A stretch of DNA of 64,000 bases from Bryobacteraceae bacterium (GTDB taxonomy: Bacteria > Acidobacteriota > Terriglobia > Bryobacterales > Bryobacteraceae): NCBI GenBank assembly GCA_025056455.1, contig JANWVY010000001.1, positions 567,757 through 631,756 on the forward strand, in the 5' to 3' direction. Below, piece after piece: positions 10,978 through 19,504 of the stretch. Position 1 is the first letter of the stretch. Every line of letters begins with the position of its first letter. Both the position numbers and the translations under genes were made by a program. A model generated the notes under the pieces. The model made no database searches, was not told the origin of the DNA, and worked only from the letters and a program-made list of their open reading frames with translations.

Positions 10978-13137
10978 GTGGCGGCGTACGCGGCGTGGTT
11001 GCTGCTGGGCGCGGCAAGCGCATGGGGTCTCGACAACCCTGCGGCGGCTCAAGCCTACGAGGCTCTGAAGCAGAAGAATTACGACCAGGCGATCGAGGCC
11101 TTTCGCCAAGCGATTCAGCTACAGCCCGAGCGGCTCGACCTGCGCCGGGAACTGGCCTACACGCTGCTCAAAACCGGGGATACAGAACAAGCGCGCGAGC
11201 TCTTTAGCGAGATCGTGCGGCTTGCTCCGTCAGACTGGCACAGCGCTCTCGAATATGGCTACCTGTGCTATGAGACGCGCCGTGTGCTGGAGGCGCGGCG
11301 CGTCTTTGATCGCATCCGGAAGCAGGGTGAGGCAGCCGCCCGCGCTGCTGCCGAGCAAGCCTTTCAGCGCGTGGACGCACCGCTGGCGGAGGCCATCTCT
11401 CGCTGGTCCCGCGCGCTCACGCAAAATCCCGGCGATTACAGCGCACACGTCGAGCTGGCGAAGGCTGCCGCCGATCGCGACGACTGGAAAACTGCCGCTG
11501 AGCATTTTCTTCGCGCCTGGAAGCTACGCCCGGTGGACCGGCAGCTGCTGGTGTACTTGGGCCAAGCCCGAAAACAGCTGGGTGACCTTGAGGGCGCACA
11601 TGGAGCATGGGTCGCGGCCGCTTGGGGTCCGCAACCACGAGCGGCGGAAAAAGCGCGAGATTTCCTCCCGAAACGCTACCCCTATGCCTCGGAATTCCGC
11701 CGCGCTCTCGAACTGGATCATGAGAACCTCGCCTTACGGCGAGACCTGGCGTATCTCTACCTGGCGGTTCATCAAACCGCCGAGGCGGAAAAGGAGTTTC
11801 GCGCACTGGTCGAGCAGGCGCCCGCTGACTTGCTATCGGCTGCGCAACTTGGGTTTCTCCTCTTAGCTCGGGGTGAACGGCAACAAGCCATGCCCTATCT
11901 CAACCGAGTCTTGGAAAGCCAAGATGCGGCTCTGATTCAAAGAGTGCAGGAGGCCTTGCGGCAAACCGGAGCGCAGCCGGGGGCGCCGTCGCCAACCCCA
12001 ACCCCACACCCCACTTCCCCCTCTGCTGCTTCCCCCACCTCGTCCCTTCCCTCGTCCCCTCCCCCGTCTCCGGGCTCGTCGTCTCCTCCACCGGCTCCTC
12101 CCGCAGCCACACCGCCCACTTCTCACGCCCCTGCCGTTGAGCCATCCTCTCATCGGAGCTTGAGTCCGGGCGAACACCCCAAACTGCTCGGCGACAAAAG
12201 CTACGAGGCAGGCTATCTCCGAGACGCGTTGCGCTACTACGAACTTGCCAGAAACGAGAACCCCACAGACCCGGAAACAAACCTGAAACTGGGCTATACC
12301 TACAACATGCTCGGGCAGGATGCCCAGGCGGTCCGCTACTTCAAGCTGGCCCGGAAAACTACGAATGCTCAGCTGCGAGCCGAGGCCGAACGCGCTTGGC
12401 GAAACCTCCGGCCATCGGTGAGCCGGTTCCGCACGACGGCGTGGTTTTTTCCGATGTTTTCCTCGCGCTGGCATACCGCTTTCACCTACGGTCAGATAAA
12501 AACCGACATGCGGGTGGGCAAGCTGCCACTGCGGCCGTACTTGAGCACCCGCCTGGTGGCCGACTTGCAGCGTTCGGGAGGTCGCATCGAGCCGCAGTAT
12601 CTCTCGGAAAGCTCCTTGATCTTCGGCCTCGGACTAGCGACCTCTCCCTGGCGCGGCTTGATGGGATGGGCCGAGGCAGGCAGCGCGGTCCGCTACCGGG
12701 AACGCTCGGACATCGGCCGCGCTGTCGCTGACTATCGCGCTGGCCTGAACTGGTCGCGCGGTTTCGGCCCGCGGCTTTCTTCTACAACCACTGGCTTCTT
12801 TTTCGACCCGGCGCTGGACCTCGTTCTGCTGAGCCGTTTCCGGTGGAATCTGTTGTTTTATTCCCAAAACCGGGCGGGACTGACTTGGTCTCCGGTCGCT
12901 GGACTCGAGTCTCAGCTAGTGTGGAATCTCAACCTCACGGCGGACCGCAACCGGGAACACTGGGCGAATTTCCTCGACATCGGACCAGGTATACGCTTTC
13001 GAACCCGACGTATGCCGCCTGGCCTGGTCTTCTCGCTGGATTTGCTTCGTGGCCACTACTTGCTTCGCCAAGGCAATCCCTTTGGAACGTCCTACTACGA
13101 CGTCCGGGCAGCATTTTGGTATGCGGTCACTCGTTAA
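10978..13137 (+). CDS. TPR protein with NfrA-like C-terminal domain
   Basis: A 719-aa exported protein. The start is GTG 10978; an in-frame stop at 10948 limits any earlier start. Residues 2-17 are hydrophobic and signal-like. Residues about 20-330 are TPR-type helix pairs (QAYEALKQKNYDQAIEAFRQAI and similar). Residues about 332-390 are almost pure Pro/Ser/Thr/Ala, a flexible spacer. Two more TPRs follow, then from about residue 470 an FFPMFSSRWHTAFTYGQIKTD region resembling the C-terminal domain of NfrA, the outer-membrane TPR protein used by phage N4 and tied to exopolysaccharide export. The next gene overlaps its 3' end by 17 bases, so the two are probably co-translated. A role in envelope polysaccharide handling is inferred. 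Confidence 0.7.
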   Translation: MAAYAAWLLLGAASAWGLDNPAAAQAYEALKQKNYDQAIEAFRQAIQLQPERLDLRRELAYTLLKTGDTEQARELFSEIVRLAPSDWHSALEYGYLCYETRRVLEARRVFDRIRKQGEAAARAAAEQAFQRVDAPLAEAISRWSRALTQNPGDYSAHVELAKAAADRDDWKTAAEHFLRAWKLRPVDRQLLVYLGQARKQLGDLEGAHGAWVAAAWGPQPRAAEKARDFLPKRYPYASEFRRALELDHENLALRRDLAYLYLAVHQTAEAEKEFRALVEQAPADLLSAAQLGFLLLARGERQQAMPYLNRVLESQDAALIQRVQEALRQTGAQPGAPSPTPTPHPTSPSAASPTSSLPSSPPPSPGSSSPPPAPPAATPPTSHAPAVEPSSHRSLSPGEHPKLLGDKSYEAGYLRDALRYYELARNENPTDPETNLKLGYTYNMLGQDAQAVRYFKLARKTTNAQLRAEAERAWRNLRPSVSRFRTTAWFFPMFSSRWHTAFTYGQIKTDMRVGKLPLRPYLSTRLVADLQRSGGRIEPQYLSESSLIFGLGLATSPWRGLMGWAEAGSAVRYRERSDIGRAVADYRAGLNWSRGFGPRLSSTTTGFFFDPALDLVLLSRFRWNLLFYSQNRAGLTWSPVAGLESQLVWNLNLTADRNREHWANFLDIGPGIRFRTRRMPPGLVFSLDLLRGHYLLRQGNPFGTSYYDVRAAFWYAVTR

Positions 13138-15100
13138 CGCCCTTGTCCTGTCGGCGTGGATGACGCCTTGCTGCCAGGCTGGAGCTTGGAGCAAAATTCT
13201 CGGTTCCTTGAACCTTACGCCGGAGTTTGGAGGGCGGGTCGTAACCCCTGAGGAGACACGGAAGCTTGGCGCCAGCGGCGTACGAGAACGGCTTGAGGAT
13301 GGCTACATCGTGATCCTGACAGGTTGTGACGATCTGGCGGATTATTTCGGCTTCTCTCCCACGGGTAAGAGCATCACTGTCCGTTCTGTTGTCGACGTGC
13401 ACGAACCGCGACAGCAAATTATCTGGGCCGAAGCTCTCGAAGTTCCCGTCTGCCAGGTGCGGGCTGGATCAGACATTTACACGAGGGAGCGGTCCCAAAA
13501 TACGCCGCTGGTTGCTGGCATCAAGATGGGAAAGGGGGCAATCCTCTGGCTAGCCACCGACCCCGGCGCACAAGGCCATGAGCGCTTCCCGTACTTACCA
13601 CAGGCGCTCCAGGCGCTCGGAGCACGGCCCCTGCTCCGTGCTCGCAATCTGTGGCTGTTTTTCGATTCTTCCTACCGCATGCGGGCCGACCCAGAATATC
13701 TTGCAGCCCAGTGGCGCCGCCATGGCGCCAGCGCCTTGCACGTTGCCGCTTGGCACTATTTCGAGCCCCAACCCGAACGCGACGCCTATCTCTCGCGGCT
13801 GATCGGCGCTTGCCACAAAAACGCCCTGCATGTCTACGCCTGGCTCGAACTGCCGCACGTTAGCGAACAGTTCTGGTCCGATCATCCCGAATGGCGCGAA
13901 AAAACCGCACTGAGCTTTGACGCCCATCTGGATTGGCGGAAACTAATGAACTTGCGCAACGCGGAGTGCCTGCGCGCAGTCCGGTCGGGCGTTGAGCAGT
14001 TGCTGCGCCGCTTTGACTGGGACGGGGTGAACCTCGCCGAGCTCTATTTCGAATCCCTAGAAGGCCACCACAACCCGGCGCGCTTCACCCCCTTGAATGA
14101 CGAAGTACGACGCGAATTCGCACAGATCGCTGGCTGGGATCCCGTCGAACTGTGGGATCTCGCCTCGCCGCGGCATTACTCGCGCAGCGCCTCGAGCCTA
14201 ATCCAGTTTTTGACCTACCGGGCGGCACTCGCGCAAACCATGCAGCAAGAATGGATCGCCATCCTCGAGGAGATTCGCAAGCAGCAGCCCCATCTCGATC
14301 TGGTTCTCACCCATGTCGATAACCTGCTCGATCCCGAAATGCGGGAGCGCATCGGCGCTGACGCCAAGGCTTTGTTGCCGCTTCTTGAAAAGCATGACCT
14401 GACGTTTCTGATCGAAGATCCGGCCACGGTTTGGAACCTTGGACCCGAACGCTACTTGACCCTGGCCCAAAAGTACGCCGCGGTCACGCCACGTACCGAC
14501 CGGCTGGCAATCGACATCAATGTCGTTGAGCGCTATCAGGATGTCTATCCGACCAAACAACAAACTGGAGCGGAATTGTTTCGGGAGGTCCATCTGGCCG
14601 CCCGCGCTTTCTCCCGCGTGGCTCTGTATTTTGAAAGCTCGATTTTAAAGCCGGACTGGCCTCTGCTGGCCTACGCGGCGGCAAATGCCGAAAAGCTGAA
14701 GCTTGAACCCGGCCGCGCGCACATCAAGACACAGCGAGGCGTGGGGCTTCGCTGGGAGGGTCCAGCCAAGGTGAACGGTGGGGCTTGGCCCGCCTATCAC
14801 GATGGCTGGCTCTGGCTTCCCCCGGGTGAACATACCATCGAACCTAGCGAAGCCGCTCCCCCTTTGCGACTGGTCGAGTTCAATGGAGAACTGAAATCAG
14901 CCCTTGTAACAGGCGATGGTCTAATCTTTTCCTATGAGTGCAAGAGCCGGGCCTTGGCGGCGTTTTCAAAACCGGTCAAACGCCTCGAGATTGATCATCG
15001 CCCGGTCGAGCCAAAGCTGTGGGTGTTTGAGGAAACTTGGATCCTCGTTCTGCCACCAGGCCAACATCTGGTGTCCGTTTCTGCGGAACCAGGTTTATAA
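13121..15100 (+). CDS. Exported glycosidase-like protein, unknown substrate
   Basis: A 659-aa protein that I do not assign to a named family. ATG 13121 opens a signal peptide (MRSLVNALVLSAWMTPCCQAGA) and overlaps the previous gene by 17 bases. Residues about 25-170 contain a short alpha/beta part with VILTGCDDLADYFG. From about 176 to 460 the pattern resembles a TIM-barrel hydrolase: LWLFFDSSYRM, then YAWLELPHV, then RFDWDGVNLAELYFES, where Asp301 and Glu307 sit as acidic residues often do in glycoside hydrolases. A small beta-rich C-terminal part follows. Its place beside an NfrA-like protein suggests work on an exported polysaccharide, as glycosidase partners do in Pel- or PNAG-type systems. 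Enzyme activity is inferred. Confidence 0.6.
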   Translation: MRSLVNALVLSAWMTPCCQAGAWSKILGSLNLTPEFGGRVVTPEETRKLGASGVRERLEDGYIVILTGCDDLADYFGFSPTGKSITVRSVVDVHEPRQQIIWAEALEVPVCQVRAGSDIYTRERSQNTPLVAGIKMGKGAILWLATDPGAQGHERFPYLPQALQALGARPLLRARNLWLFFDSSYRMRADPEYLAAQWRRHGASALHVAAWHYFEPQPERDAYLSRLIGACHKNALHVYAWLELPHVSEQFWSDHPEWREKTALSFDAHLDWRKLMNLRNAECLRAVRSGVEQLLRRFDWDGVNLAELYFESLEGHHNPARFTPLNDEVRREFAQIAGWDPVELWDLASPRHYSRSASSLIQFLTYRAALAQTMQQEWIAILEEIRKQQPHLDLVLTHVDNLLDPEMRERIGADAKALLPLLEKHDLTFLIEDPATVWNLGPERYLTLAQKYAAVTPRTDRLAIDINVVERYQDVYPTKQQTGAELFREVHLAARAFSRVALYFESSILKPDWPLLAYAAANAEKLKLEPGRAHIKTQRGVGLRWEGPAKVNGGAWPAYHDGWLWLPPGEHTIEPSEAAPPLRLVEFNGELKSALVTGDGLIFSYECKSRALAAFSKPVKRLEIDHRPVEPKLWVFEETWILVLPPGQHLVSVSAEPGL

Positions 15101-15133
15101 TGGGCAGGCGCGTGGAGGCGCGCACCGCTCACC

Positions 15134-16708
15134 ATGGCAAGCACTTCCTACGCCGATGTTCAACTGGATGTGGAAACTGGCGCCTCAGGCGACCGTCCAA
15201 AACCAAAACGACAGCTCGAGACAGGCAAGCCTCATCCGAACACCCCGTTCCGGATTCTTGTGCTTGGCGATTTTAGCGGCCGTGCGAGCCGCCACATCGT
15301 GGATCGAGGGCCGCGCAAGGCAGTCGCCGTCGACCAGGACAACTTCGAACGCGTCTTTCAGCAGTTGCAAGTACAGTTGAGACTGCCCCTACAAGATGCG
15401 CCACCTTTGGAGTTAACCTTTCGCGAATGGGACGATTTTCACCCGGACCGTCTGTTTTTCAAAGCCCCCTTATTCGCCAAACTGCGCCAGCTGCGCGAGG
15501 AACTCGACGATCCCCATCGTTTTCGTGAAATCGCCCGGGATCTTGGCCTTAGCGAGCCAGCCGCCAAGGCCCAGCCAGCAGCCGAGCCCGATCCGCCCGC
15601 AAGCCGTCCAGGTCTCGGAGAAGTGCTCGGTGGGAGCTTGTTAGAACAGGCCATGGAAGCCACCGAAGCCCGTCTTCCGAATGCTCCGACGCGCCGAGGT
15701 TCTTCTGATCCGCTCCAGCAGTATATCGAGGCGCTGGTCAAACCCTACCTCGTTGCAAAGCCCGACGCCAGGCGGGCTCAGTTGCTCGAACAGCTGGACA
15801 ATGCCCTCCGCAGCGCCATGTGCAGCCTGCTGCATCATCCAAATTTTCAGCAGCTTGAGGCCAACTGGCGGGCGCTTGACTGGATGCTGCGTCAGCTAGA
15901 AACGGGCCCCCGCCTGAAGGTCTTTCTCGTGGATATCAGTCGCGAAGAGCTCGAAGCCGATCTGAGCAGCGCCGAGGATCTCCGTCAAACCGCCATGTAC
16001 CGCCTGCTCGTGGAGCAGACCGTCCGTACGCCTGGAGCCGATCCGTGGGCAGTCATTGTGGCTGCGTTCACTTTCGGCCCAGACATGGCGGATTTAAATC
16101 TGCTAGGCCGGCTGGGATTGCTGGCGAGACAGGCTGGCGCGCCGGTGCTTTCCGGGGGCTCACCGCAGCTAGTCGGCTGTGAGTCTTTTGCCAAAACACC
16201 GTATCCGGAGGATTGGGATGCGAGCAAACAGCGCGAAGGTTGGGATTTGATCCGCTCACTTCCTGAGGCCCGCTATTTGGGTTTGGTTGTCCCGAGGTTT
16301 ATGGCGCGACGCCCCTACGGGAAACATTCCGAATCTACCGAGGCGTTCGAGTTTGAGGAAATCCTCTTGAAACCAGGAGAGAAACCTAACCACGAACATT
16401 TCCTGTGGGCCAACTCCGCTTTTTTGTGCGCCTGCTTGCTGGGGCAATCTTTCGCCGAAGACGGCTGGAATTTCGATCCCAACCGCTTGCTGGAGATTCG
16501 CGGGTTGCCTTACTTTGTTTTCTCACATCAGGGAGAGATCGTGATGACCCCGCCTGCCGAAGTCACCCTCACGCAAACGGCCATGGAGAAGATCTTGGAT
16601 AGTGGCCTCATGGTGTTGATGTCCTATGTGGGCGGCGACCAAGTGCGGCTGGCGGGATTTCGCTCCGTGGCCCACGGTCCTGCCGGCTTGAGCGGCCGCT
16701 GGGTGTGA
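15134..16708 (+). CDS. TssB-TssC fusion, contractile-sheath protein
   Basis: A 524-aa protein. Residues about 30-135 match TssB/VipA: TPFRILVLGDFSGR, then VAVDQDNFERVF, then a hydrophobic DDFHPDRLF segment. An Ala/Pro-rich linker (about 140-170) leads to a TssC/VipB part with LLHHPNFQQLEANWRALDWM, VDISREELEADL, APVLSGGSPQLVG and YLGLVVPRFMARRPYG. TssB and TssC are normally two proteins (about 165 and 490 aa) that polymerise as the sheath of the type VI secretion system; here one chain holds both and each half is shortened. No baseplate, tube, membrane-complex or ClpV gene is in the window. It lies 33 bases after the glycosidase-like gene and is probably in its operon. Confidence 0.85.
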   Translation: MASTSYADVQLDVETGASGDRPKPKRQLETGKPHPNTPFRILVLGDFSGRASRHIVDRGPRKAVAVDQDNFERVFQQLQVQLRLPLQDAPPLELTFREWDDFHPDRLFFKAPLFAKLRQLREELDDPHRFREIARDLGLSEPAAKAQPAAEPDPPASRPGLGEVLGGSLLEQAMEATEARLPNAPTRRGSSDPLQQYIEALVKPYLVAKPDARRAQLLEQLDNALRSAMCSLLHHPNFQQLEANWRALDWMLRQLETGPRLKVFLVDISREELEADLSSAEDLRQTAMYRLLVEQTVRTPGADPWAVIVAAFTFGPDMADLNLLGRLGLLARQAGAPVLSGGSPQLVGCESFAKTPYPEDWDASKQREGWDLIRSLPEARYLGLVVPRFMARRPYGKHSESTEAFEFEEILLKPGEKPNHEHFLWANSAFLCACLLGQSFAEDGWNFDPNRLLEIRGLPYFVFSHQGEIVMTPPAEVTLTQTAMEKILDSGLMVLMSYVGGDQVRLAGFRSVAHGPAGLSGRWV

Positions 16709-16736
16709 AACCGCCGCCATCAGCCCTTAAGCTGGC

Positions 16737-16756
16737 CCTTGCGCAGGCAAGGTTTT
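16737..16756 (+). terminator. Probable terminator after the TssBC gene
   Basis: CCTTGC (16737-16742) pairs with GCAAGG (16747-16752) across a GCAG loop, followed by TTTT. It lies 28 bases past the stop. The stem is short, so confidence is moderate. The rest of the gap to 16929 shows nothing else clear. Confidence 0.5.
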
Positions 16757-16929
16757 GCCACGGCCGTAACGGCATGCCCCCTCCGATCGTCTTGGCAAGA
16801 GGCTTCACCGGCACCCAGATGCAGAAATCACCGGTTTGCGCTAAGCTTCGGAGTTTTGAGACTAGGCGGCTCGGAGCCTCCAATCAGCCACCGTGGCGCG
16901 CTCTCGATCCAGCCCAAGGTAGGTGCTCT

Positions 16930-17511
16930 ATGCAGAAATGGCCCATCCAAATCGTTTCCCCGCTGGCCGTCCTCGCCCTGTTCGCAAGTAGCGCCTGGGC
17001 GCAAAATGCCCAGCCAAAACGCGCCCCTGATGTGCCCTACGTTCCAACTACTGAGGAAGCCGTCCAGGCGATGCTGGAACTGGCGGGCGTGCAAAAGAAT
17101 GACGTCGTCTATGATCTTGGCTGCGGCGACGGCCGGATTGTGATCGCTGCGGCAAAGAAGTATGGAGCGCGCGGCGTTGGCATCGATATCAATCCGGAAC
17201 GCATTAAAGAGGCTCGAGAAAACGCCAAAAAGGCAGGCGTCGAGCACCTCGTGCGTTTCGAAGAGAACGATTTGTTTGAGGCTGACATCCGCGAAGCGAC
17301 CGTCGTCACGCTGTTTTTGCTCTCGAGCATCAACCTCAAACTCAAACCCAAATTGCTCGCCGAGTTAAAACCTGGCACACGCGTAGTCTCCAACACCTTT
17401 GACATGGGCGATTGGAAGCCTGACCGCGAGGCCCACGTGGGTGGCAACGACAACGAGGATGGCTATCTGAGCCGGAAACTCTTTCTCTGGTTGATTCCGG
17501 AAAAGCGGTGA
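16930..17511 (+). CDS. Exported class I SAM-dependent methyltransferase
   Basis: A 193-aa protein. The frame is open upstream, but ATG 16930 with AAGGTAGG just before it opens a clear signal peptide ending ASSAWAQ. The methyltransferase core follows: motif I is VVYDLGCGDGRIVIAAAKKYG (glycine-rich SAM loop) and the acidic end of beta-2 is GVGIDINPERI, then RFEENDLFEADI and TVVTLFLLSSINLKLKPKLL. The fold is complete, so activity is plausible, but SAM is a cytoplasmic cofactor and an exported enzyme of this type is puzzling. It precedes the ars promoter and is not part of that operon by position. The substrate is unknown. Confidence 0.8.
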   Translation: MQKWPIQIVSPLAVLALFASSAWAQNAQPKRAPDVPYVPTTEEAVQAMLELAGVQKNDVVYDLGCGDGRIVIAAAKKYGARGVGIDINPERIKEARENAKKAGVEHLVRFEENDLFEADIREATVVTLFLLSSINLKLKPKLLAELKPGTRVVSNTFDMGDWKPDREAHVGGNDNEDGYLSRKLFLWLIPEKR

Positions 17512-17573
17512 CGGGTTTTTTGAGTCCATGCGATCTCGCCGGCCAGGGGGAGTGGATTTGCGGACTTGAGGAC

Positions 17574-17611
17574 TTGACGGTTTCCATATTTCGAGTAATA
17601 TCGAAATATGG
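17574..17611 (+). promoter_or_regulatory. ars promoter with ArsR palindromic operator
   Basis: TTGACG (17574-17579) and TAATAT (17596-17601) are separated by 16 bases and make a good sigma-70-type promoter. CCATATTTCGA (17584-17594) and TCGAAATATGG (17601-17611) are perfect 11-bp inverted arms around 6 bases, covering the spacer, the -10 and the first possible ATG at 17608. A repressor bound here would block RNA polymerase directly, as expected for ArsR autoregulation. Confidence 0.8.
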
Positions 17612-18051
17612 CGCGCACTCGATCCACCCAATACTCGCCGCCGCTTTCCACAAATCTTGCCCCGGCGGATCTCGCCCCCGTGAGCGCGCAACCGCGAGAG
17701 ATGTGCCGGGCTAGCGAAGCTCAGAACTTGGCCCGATACGCGGATATGTTTTCCGCCATGGGAACCGAGCCCCGTCTGCGCATCATGCGCCTGCTTCTTG
17801 CGGCGCATCCAGTTGGCATGGTCGTGGGAGAAATCGCCAACGAACTGGGTATGCCCGCCTCCACTCTGTCGCATCATCTCGAAAAACTAAAAAACGAAGA
17901 GCTTGTGAAAGTGCGTCGCGACGGCACCTATCTTTGGTATTCCGCCAACACGGTGGTTCTCCAAGAACTGTTGAGTTTTCTCTATGCCGAATGTTGTACG
18001 CGGAATAAGGCCGTAAAACCGGAATCCGTGCTAACCACCATCTGCACGTAG
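17608..18051 (+). CDS. arsR: ArsR-family metalloregulator
   Basis: A winged-helix repressor that leaves DNA on binding arsenite. From ATG 17608 it has 147 aa: about 40 unconserved residues, then the core DMFSAMGTEPRLRIMRLLL and recognition helix MPASTLSHHLEKLKNEELV. Near the C terminus Cys129 and Cys130 (LYAECC), with Cys146, are candidate As(III) ligands, as in ArsR types that sense through C-terminal cysteines. The -10 at 17596-17601 places transcription start at about 17608, so either the message is leaderless or translation begins at ATG 17701, which gives 116 aa, the usual family length. The operator lies over the start. It heads the arsC-arsM-acr3-arsC run. Confidence 0.9.
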   Translation: MARTRSTQYSPPLSTNLAPADLAPVSAQPREMCRASEAQNLARYADMFSAMGTEPRLRIMRLLLAAHPVGMVVGEIANELGMPASTLSHHLEKLKNEELVKVRRDGTYLWYSANTVVLQELLSFLYAECCTRNKAVKPESVLTTICT

Positions 18052-18074
18052 CGAAAGTTTTTCAAGGAGTTAGT

Positions 18075-18635
18075 ATGACAAGGCAAGCCAAGCCGTGGCT
18101 CACCCTAGCCGTGTGGGCCGTCCTCGGTGCTGCGGTGTCTCCCAGCCAAGCAGAGGGGCCAGCACGGTTGCGAGTCCTCATCCTGTGCACCGGCAACAGT
18201 GCGCGGTCTCAGATGACGGAGGGCTTTCTGCGATCGCTCGATTCCCGGCTTGAGGTGCATTCCGCCGGTACGAAGCCTGCGCCTCGAGTCAACCCGTTTG
18301 CAATCCAAGCCATGAAGGAGATCGGAATCGATATTTCGAGTGGACAGCCAAAGTCGGTGGAGGGTTATCTTGGGCAGAGTTTCGATTTCGTGATTACGGT
18401 GTGCGACGACGCGGATAAAAATTGCCCGCGCTTTTCGGGAAAAGTGGGCCGGAGGCTGCACCTCGGCTTCCCCGACCCGGCCAAAGCGACAGGAACGGAC
18501 GAGCAGAAGCTCGCCGTCTTCCGCACAGTTCGCGATGACATCCGTACGCGCTTCACAGCGCTCTACCGGAGCGAGCTCGCCCCAGCGCTTGCCGCCAAAC
18601 AGGCGGCCTCCTCGCAACAAAACCGCACGAATTGA
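18075..18635 (+). CDS. arsC: Arsenate reductase-like protein with signal peptide
   Basis: A 186-aa member of the low-molecular-weight phosphatase-like, thioredoxin-coupled ArsC family. The P-loop CTGNSAR gives Cys38 and Arg44, and VCDDADKNC gives Cys110 and Cys117, the relay pair that passes the disulfide to thioredoxin; all three catalytic cysteines are present. Unlike standard ArsC (about 130-140 aa), it starts with a 26-residue export signal (WLTLAVWAVLGAAVSPSQA) and has a C-terminal tail of about 20 residues. AAGGAG precedes the ATG. It overlaps no neighbour and lies 23 bases after arsR. Reduction in the periplasm would need an exported thiol donor, so it may have a changed role; that is inference. 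Confidence 0.85.
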   Translation: MTRQAKPWLTLAVWAVLGAAVSPSQAEGPARLRVLILCTGNSARSQMTEGFLRSLDSRLEVHSAGTKPAPRVNPFAIQAMKEIGIDISSGQPKSVEGYLGQSFDFVITVCDDADKNCPRFSGKVGRRLHLGFPDPAKATGTDEQKLAVFRTVRDDIRTRFTALYRSELAPALAAKQAASSQQNRTN

Positions 18636-18661
18636 TCGGATTCCTCCAACAGGAGCAGGCC

Positions 18662-19504
18662 ATGAGCCAGGTCAAGCAGATCGTCCAACAAAAATATGGT
18701 CAGCTCGCTCAGCGGGTGAGCCGTGGCAAGGAATCTTGTTGTGGTCCCGCTGCATCCAGCGTTGACCCCATTAGCGCCAACCTCTACGGGGAAGCAGAAG
18801 CGAGCATGGTTCCTGAAACCGCTCTAGCCGCCTCGCTAGGCTGTGGAAACCCGACCGCGTTGGCTGAGTTGAAACCCGGAGAAGTCGTGTTGGATCTCGG
18901 CTCCGGAGGCGGGATTGACGTTCTGTTGAGCGCCAAACGTGTCGGGCCCACAGGAAAGGCCTACGGCTTGGACATGACGGAGGAAATGTTAGCGCTGGCG
19001 GAGGAGAACAAGGCCAAAAGTGGCCTCACAAATGTCGAGTTTCTCCGGGGCGAAATTGAGAACATTCCTCTTCCAGACCACAGCGTCGATGTCATCATCT
19101 CCAATTGCGTCATTAATCTCTCGGCCGATAAAGATCGGGTTTTCGCCGAAGCCTTCCGCGTCCTCAAGCCGGGCGGCCGCTTCGCCGTTTCCGACATCGT
19201 GACTCGGGGAGAAGTTCCCGCCGCCATTCGCCACAGCTTGGAACTTTGGGTGGGCTGCGTTGCAGGTGCGCTGGACGAATCCGATTACCGGGCCAAACTC
19301 GCTCGTGCTGGGTTCACGCAGATTCAGGTCGAGCTGACACGGATTTATCGCGTGGAAGACGCACGCGAATTCCTCGAATCACAGGGATTTGATCTCGAGG
19401 CGCTAGCCCCGGAAGTGGACGGGAAGTTCGCCAGCGCTTTGATTCGCGCCCTCAAACCTGCCTCTTCTCCCTCACCGGGGGAGCGTTTCACCCTAGGCGA
19501 ATGA
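18662..19504 (+). CDS. arsM: Arsenite S-adenosylmethionine methyltransferase
   Basis: Methylates As(III) with SAM to volatile or less retained methylarsenicals. ATG 18662 is chosen because AGGAG lies just upstream; it gives 280 aa. Motif I is [17 protein letters not shown]. Cys61 (SLGCGNP), Cys149 (ISNCVINL) and Cys199 (WVGCVAGAL) correspond to the three essential As-binding cysteines of characterised ArsM (the last two keep the exact 50-residue spacing of Cyanidioschyzon Cys174/Cys224). Cys26-Cys27 near the N terminus are also typical. The stop overlaps the acr3 start by 4 bases, indicating coupled translation. Confidence 0.95.
   Translation: MSQVKQIVQQKYGQLAQRVSRGKESCCGPAASSVDPISANLYGEAEASMVPETALAASLGCGNPTALAELKPGEVVLDLGSGGGIDVLLSAKRVGPTGKAYGLDMTEEMLALAEENKAKSGLTNVEFLRGEIENIPLPDHSVDVIISNCVINLSADKDRVFAEAFRVLKPGGRFAVSDIVTRGEVPAAIRHSLELWVGCVAGALDESDYRAKLARAGFTQIQVELTRIYRVEDAREFLESQGFDLEALAPEVDGKFASALIRALKPASSPSPGERFTLGE

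Noticed and set aside
11971-12150. C-rich repetitive stretch as a possible tandem repeat or regulatory DNA
   Set aside because: It encodes an in-frame Pro/Ser/Thr-rich spacer of the TPR protein with no exact repeat unit.
15134-16708. Phage tail sheath rather than T6SS sheath
   Set aside because: Both TssB-type (LVLGDFSG) and TssC-type (HHPNFQQLEANWR) blocks are present, and there are no phage genes around it.
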